Shown in pieces: positions 32,325 to 35,980 of a stretch of DNA of 35,980 nt. Below the pieces are notes generated by a model. It saw only the letters and a list, made by a program, of their open reading frames with translations, was not told the origin of the DNA and made no database searches. Source of the stretch: Campylobacteraceae bacterium (lineage in GTDB: Bacteria > Campylobacterota > Campylobacteria > Campylobacterales > JALSKU01). Both the position numbers and the translations under genes were made by a program. The stretch lies in contig JALWUQ010000077.1 of the NCBI GenBank assembly GCA_026993075.1, positions 1 through 35,980 of the forward strand. The letters are read 5' to 3'. How positions within the stretch are numbered: position 1 is the first letter of the stretch; each line of letters starts with the position of its first letter.

Positions 32325-34733
32325 TGCTTCTTTTAAAACTTCTTCTATCCTAGTTACAGGTATTATCTGTATATTTTCTTTTACTTCATCAGGGATATCA
32401 TCTAAATCTTTTTCATAATTTTTCTTACAAATTATCACTTTTTTAATCTTAGCTTTATAAGCTGCTATCATTTTTTCTTTTAACCCGCCTATTGGTAATA
32501 CTTTACCTGTTAATGTAAGCTCGCCAGTCATTGCCACATCAGCTCTTACCTTTTTTTGAGACAGTATTGATGCTATTGCGGTTGCCATTGTGATACCGGC
32601 ACTTGGACCATCTTTTGGAGTAGCACCTTCTGGAACATGTAAATGCAAGTCAAATCTTCTATAAACTTCGCTACTTTCAAGTTTCTTTTTATTGGTTTCT
32701 TCTTTTTCAAGTTTTGGGATTATCTCTTGAGGTATTTTTATCTTATGATTATCTATCATAACTTTTATGACACTTAAGGCTATCTTGGCTGATTCTTTCA
32801 TGACATCTCCCAAAGAGCCGGTGAGCTGAAGTAATCCTTTGCCTTTTATCTTGATAGCTTCTATCTTTAAAACATCACCACCCACTGCTGTCCAGGCAAG
32901 GCCATTTACTATACCAATAGTATCTTTTTTGTCTTTTTCTTCTATTTCAAAAACCTCTTTTTCAAGGTATTCATTTATATTGTTTTTTGTTATAGTAACT
33001 TTTTTTGTTTCAGGTTCGAGAAGCATTTTTTTTGCAACTTTTCTAAGGATCTCGGCAATCCTCCTTCTTAGATTTCGCACTCCTGCTTCTCTTGTATAGT
33101 TTGATATAATCTTATCAAGTGCTGGTTTTAAAAACTTGACTTCATACTGCTTTAAGCCATGTTTTTTAAGTTCTTGAGGTATGAGGTATTTTTTTGCTAT
33201 CTCATACTTCTCTTTGGGAGTATATGAGCTTAAAAATATAAATTCCATCCTGTCTCTAAGGGGAGCTGGAATATAGCCTATTTCATTTGCGGTTGCTATA
33301 AATATGACCCTGCTTAAGTCCATATTGAAATTTAAGTAATAATCTCTAAATTTATTGTTTTGTTCAGGATCAAGTATCTCTAAAAGTACGCTGGTAGGAT
33401 CACCTCTTTGACTCCTTGAAACCTTGTCTATCTCATCAAGTACCATTACAGGATCCATCTGTTTTGCTTCTATGAGACCTTGTACTATTCGCCCGGGCAT
33501 TGCACCTATATAAGTTCTTCTGTGACCTCTTAGCTCATTTACATCTTCAAGTCCACCAAGAGCAATTCTTATAAGATGTCTTTTAAGTGCTGTTGCAATA
33601 GAGTTTGCCAAAGATGTTTTACCGACTCCTGGAGGTCCTGCAAAACAGATGATAGCACCTTTGTTTTCTTGATTTTTTATACCTCGTAATTCTAAAAGTT
33701 CTTTAACAGCAAAATACTCTTCAACTCTGTCTTTTGGCTTTTCAAGAGAATAATGATCAGTATCAAGCTGTTTTCTAACAGCATTTATATCAAGCTTTTT
33801 CTTGGAGTAAACGCCAAAAGGTATCTCCAAAACCCAGTCAAGATAACCTTGCAATACATTTGCATCAGCTGAGTCTGGGTGCATTCTTGAGAGCCTGTCT
33901 ATCTGTTTTTTTATCTCTTTGTACGCATCTTCACTCATACCTGATTTTTTAAGTTCAAGTTTCTTTTTGTATTCTTCTATTTCTTCGTCTCTTTGAGTAT
34001 CAGCCCCTAACTCTTTTTGTATCTGTTTTAACTGCTCTTTTAAAAAATACTCTTTATTTACCTTATCTATTCTTGAGTGGGCTTTTGATTTTATCTCTTT
34101 TTGAAGTTTGCTCGCCTCAACTTCCTCTATGATATAGTCGATGAGTTGTAACAGTCTTTTTTCAGTATCAAATTGAGTAAAAAGTTCATAAGCCTGTTCT
34201 TTTTTCAATCGTATCGTACTTGATATAAGATCTGCTATTCTGTCTATATCACTATTTTCTTCAATAGTACGCAAAAAATCAGGTGGCAGATATGGACTTA
34301 CTGATGATAGTGTTTTTAATTTTTCCATCAAAACAGATAATATAGCATCTTTTTTTACCTCGTCTATTATGGAAGGCTCTATAACTGCTACGGTTGCAAC
34401 AAGAGGGTTTTTCGTAACTTCTTTTACTATTTTACCTTTTGTTATACCTTGAAAAAGTATCTTGATTCTTCCATCGGGAAGAAGAACTTTTCTCATAATA
34501 GAGCCTATGACTCCAACATCATATATACTCTCAAAACTCCTTTCTCCTTCTTGAGATGGTTTTGTTGAAGCAACTAAAATCAAAGAATTATCTTCAAGTG
34601 CTTTATTTACAGCATCAATATTTTCCTTGTCGCTTAAGAATATAGGTGATATCATAAATGGATATAAAAATTGTTCATCTTCTATAACCACTGGAATATC
34701 AGCCGGAAAATTATTATAATCACTTAGTTGCAT
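32310..34733 (-). CDS. lon: ATP-dependent protease Lon
   Basis: An 807-residue LonA serine protease with an N-terminal substrate-binding domain (V-V-I-E-D-E-Q-F-L-Y-P-F), a coiled linker, an AAA module with Walker A G-P-P-G-V-G-K-T and Walker B V-M-V-L-D-E-I-D-K, and a C-terminal protease domain with the catalytic Ser in K-D-G-P-S-A-G and Lys in G-G-L-K-E-K-M-I-A-A. It degrades misfolded and selected regulatory proteins as a hexamer in the cytosol. It follows bamD by 20 nt on the same strand, as in Campylobacter. No heat-shock operator is seen in that gap. Confidence 0.97.
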   Translation of the reverse strand: MQLSDYNNFPADIPVVIEDEQFLYPFMISPIFLSDKENIDAVNKALEDNSLILVASTKPSQEGERSFESIYDVGVIGSIMRKVLLPDGRIKILFQGITKGKIVKEVTKNPLVATVAVIEPSIIDEVKKDAILSVLMEKLKTLSSVSPYLPPDFLRTIEENSDIDRIADLISSTIRLKKEQAYELFTQFDTEKRLLQLIDYIIEEVEASKLQKEIKSKAHSRIDKVNKEYFLKEQLKQIQKELGADTQRDEEIEEYKKKLELKKSGMSEDAYKEIKKQIDRLSRMHPDSADANVLQGYLDWVLEIPFGVYSKKKLDINAVRKQLDTDHYSLEKPKDRVEEYFAVKELLELRGIKNQENKGAIICFAGPPGVGKTSLANSIATALKRHLIRIALGGLEDVNELRGHRRTYIGAMPGRIVQGLIEAKQMDPVMVLDEIDKVSRSQRGDPTSVLLEILDPEQNNKFRDYYLNFNMDLSRVIFIATANEIGYIPAPLRDRMEFIFLSSYTPKEKYEIAKKYLIPQELKKHGLKQYEVKFLKPALDKIISNYTREAGVRNLRRRIAEILRKVAKKMLLEPETKKVTITKNNINEYLEKEVFEIEEKDKKDTIGIVNGLAWTAVGGDVLKIEAIKIKGKGLLQLTGSLGDVMKESAKIALSVIKVMIDNHKIKIPQEIIPKLEKEETNKKKLESSEVYRRFDLHLHVPEGATPKDGPSAGITMATAIASILSQKKVRADVAMTGELTLTGKVLPIGGLKEKMIAAYKAKIKKVIICKKNYEKDLDDIPDEVKENIQIIPVTRIEEVLKEAFVGE

Positions 34734-34753
34734 TAATGTTCCCCTTTAGTTTT

Positions 34754-35395
34754 TTATTCAAAAATCTCTTTATACCATGCAATATTTGGTTTTATCATTT
34801 TTACATTTTTGTACCAGGCATGATCTAATCTATTTTCATATATCTTTGCCGCTTTTGGCTTTCCTGTTCTTTTATAAAGCGAGATTATCTCCAAATCCAT
34901 ATTTTTTTGTGCCAAAGAAAGTTTTGTAAGCATAGTTTGAACAAGTGGTAGATATATCGAGTTTGGGTATGTTTTTATATATGAGCTTGCATCTTTTATA
35001 GTTTTATTTAACAGTACCTGGTCTCTTCGAGGATAAGCAAATGCATAAAAATTGGTTTTAATTTTTAAAAATTTTATATATTTTATGCTGTCACTGTTGC
35101 CATATCTTCTTATATATTCATTAAGATAAAAATTTGCCAATATATACTCTTCGTTTTTATTATGAGCTTGTGCGAGTATCAACATACTTGTTTTTAAAAG
35201 TGGTGACTCAATATGCTCAGAAGACAAAGATGTATAATAATCATCAGCTTTATCCAGATTTCCAGATCTTATATTTTTCATAATTCCCTGATACCAAAAC
35301 ATAGCCGGTTTATTGTAAATACTCTCCTTTTTTGCAGAACAACCGCCCATCATAAACAATACCGCAAATGCCAGTGCTATACCAATATATTTCAT
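34754..35395 (-). CDS. bamD: Outer membrane assembly lipoprotein BamD
   Basis: A 213-residue lipoprotein. The signal peptide ends in a lipobox M-G-G-C with Cys19 as the lipidated residue. The rest is helical TPR-like, with a series of Y-x-x-A-x-x-Y segments and P-N-S-I-Y-L-P, typical of BamD/YfiO, which docks to BamA and helps insert beta-barrel proteins at the outer membrane. The order bamD-lon beside fliW is as in Campylobacter, where the gene has been called comL. Lower conservation than other genes here, but position and lipobox support the call. Confidence 0.88.
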   Translation of the reverse strand: MKYIGIALAFAVLFMMGGCSAKKESIYNKPAMFWYQGIMKNIRSGNLDKADDYYTSLSSEHIESPLLKTSMLILAQAHNKNEEYILANFYLNEYIRRYGNSDSIKYIKFLKIKTNFYAFAYPRRDQVLLNKTIKDASSYIKTYPNSIYLPLVQTMLTKLSLAQKNMDLEIISLYKRTGKPKAAKIYENRLDHAWYKNVKMIKPNIAWYKEIFE

Positions 35396-35444
35396 TTTTT
35401 CTCCAATTCCGTAACTTAAGCTGTTATTTTACCTTTTTATTTAT

Positions 35445-35470
35445 TAAAAATAACTCATATCAGCCGATAT
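35445..35470 (+). promoter_or_regulatory. Putative sigma28 (FliA) promoter for fliW
   Basis: TAAAAATA (35445-35452), a 10-nt spacer and GCCGATAT (35463-35470) resemble the FliA consensus TAAAGTTT-N11-GCCGATAA. Start of transcription near 35478 would leave about 20 nt before the ATG at 35498. It is in the 102-bp divergent gap between bamD and fliW, which also has an AT-rich stretch that could serve bamD. Confidence 0.55.
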
Positions 35471-35497
35471 AGTAAAAAATATAACTTAGGAATGATA

Positions 35498-35890
35498 ATG
35501 ATATACAAAGTAGTAAGCCCTTTGCTTGGTTTTGAAAATATAAAAGAGATGCAGTTACTAAAAATAGATGATATATTTTTCAGCTTAAATGATGTTAACA
35601 AAGACAATGGTATTATCTTTACCCTAATAGATCCTTACAAGCTAAGAAACTACGATATAGAAGTTCCAAAATCTTATCAAGAACTTTTAAGACTCACAAA
35701 AAAGAGTGATATAAGAGTTTGTAATATTTTAATACTCCAAAACCCCATAGAAAATTCGACTGTAAATTTTCTGGCACCACTGATATTTAACAAAACCGAC
35801 AAGTTGATGGGACAAATAGTCTTAGATAATATAAAATATCAAAACTATTCTATAGTGGATAAGATTTCAAACTATTTAAGTAAAAGTTAA
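35498..35890 (+). CDS. fliW: Flagellar assembly factor FliW
   Basis: A 130-residue protein that binds flagellin and antagonises the RNA-binding regulator CsrA, linking flagellin export to its translation. Recognised from the start I-Y-K-V-V-S-P-L-L-G-F-E-N-I, the F-T-L-I-D-P-Y motif and the terminal V-N-F-L-A-P-L-I-F-N-K-T-D-K-L-M-G-Q-I-V-L-D. The ATG at 35498 is favoured over 35492: AGG at 35488-35490 has better spacing and homologues start here. It sits beside bamD as in Campylobacter and has a sigma28-like promoter. Confidence 0.93.
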   Translation: MIYKVVSPLLGFENIKEMQLLKIDDIFFSLNDVNKDNGIIFTLIDPYKLRNYDIEVPKSYQELLRLTKKSDIRVCNILILQNPIENSTVNFLAPLIFNKTDKLMGQIVLDNIKYQNYSIVDKISNYLSKS

Positions 35891-35894
35891 AGCT

Positions 35895-35912
35895 AAACAT
35901 TATAAAATGTTT
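35895..35912 (+). terminator. Small hairpin after fliW
   Basis: AAACATT pairs perfectly with AATGTTT around ATAA, 4 nt after the fliW stop. It is short and AT-rich, with no long T-run, so it is at best a weak terminator. Confidence 0.4.
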
Positions 35913-35960
35913 TATTGGGGATATTATAGTGATTTTTTAATATTTTCTATATGCTACAAA

Positions 35961-35974
35961 GGTGGGTGGTTGGG
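35961..35974 (+). other. G-rich tract with two-tetrad quadruplex pattern at window end
   Basis: The run has four G-tracts of 2-3 bases separated by 1-2 T, in an otherwise very AT-rich region, and is flanked by GCTAC (35953-35957) and GTAGC (35974-35978), a 5-bp inverted repeat. No coding frame passes convincingly through it. It may be the start of a structured RNA or of a feature beyond the window. Confidence 0.3.
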
Positions 35975-35980
35975 TAGCAA

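Overview
The window looks like a low-GC Campylobacterota (epsilonproteobacterial) chromosome, closest in flavour to Sulfurimonas, Arcobacter or related free-living lineages. I infer this from three things: strong AT bias, gene blocks that match Campylobacter order from memory (rnr-holA-rpsF-ssb-rpsR facing lon-bamD, then fliW; ilvC, YibQ-like deacetylase, dprA, ruvX; ligA, tlyA, ribF), and T-tract promoters of the Campylobacter/Helicobacter type. Genus is not decidable by eye. No rRNA, tRNA, CRISPR or insertion sequence was seen, and no gene-free stretch exceeds 300 bases.

Left edge (1-570): the 3' end of a RelE/ParE-type toxin gene, an attC-like nested inverted repeat, one small ABM-fold ORF with no visible promoter, and a second attC-like repeat. 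Both repeats end in the same heptamer GTTATAT, and each begins within 3 nt of the preceding stop codon. This is the architecture of integron gene cassettes, and I read it as the distal end of a cassette array whose integrase would lie off the left side. This is the most unusual part of the window.

570-5300, metals and polyamines: a hairpin, a perfect Fur-type palindrome, then feoA-feoB-feoA (ferrous iron uptake), convergent with a FieF-like cation efflux gene that follows an agmatine deiminase gene. 5349-7624: a Cache-domain histidine kinase and its OmpR-type response regulator, translationally coupled.

7671-13138 (minus strand): a LysE-type exporter abutting a stand-alone TrpB, followed by a biotin carboxylase subunit (AccC/PycA type), then recQ. 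13207-14622: an aldehyde dehydrogenase. 14619-20294 (minus): ligA, a MoeA-like MPT-binding protein, moeA, tlyA and ribF in one overlapping operon. A perfect 13-bp palindrome spans the promoter between ligA and the divergent ogt-DUF2905 pair.

21197-23802: a GCS2/YbdK-like carboxylate-amine ligase translationally coupled to a GGT-family Ntn hydrolase with no signal peptide and altered substrate-site residues, a candidate gamma-glutamyl metabolism module. 23851-27148 (minus): ruvX, dprA, YibQ-like deacetylase and ilvC. 27273-32295 (plus): an HDOD protein, rnr, holA, then rpsF-ssb-rpsR behind its own promoter and structured leader. 32310-35395 (minus): lon and bamD. 35498-35890: fliW with a sigma28-like promoter; the window ends in a short G-rich tract.
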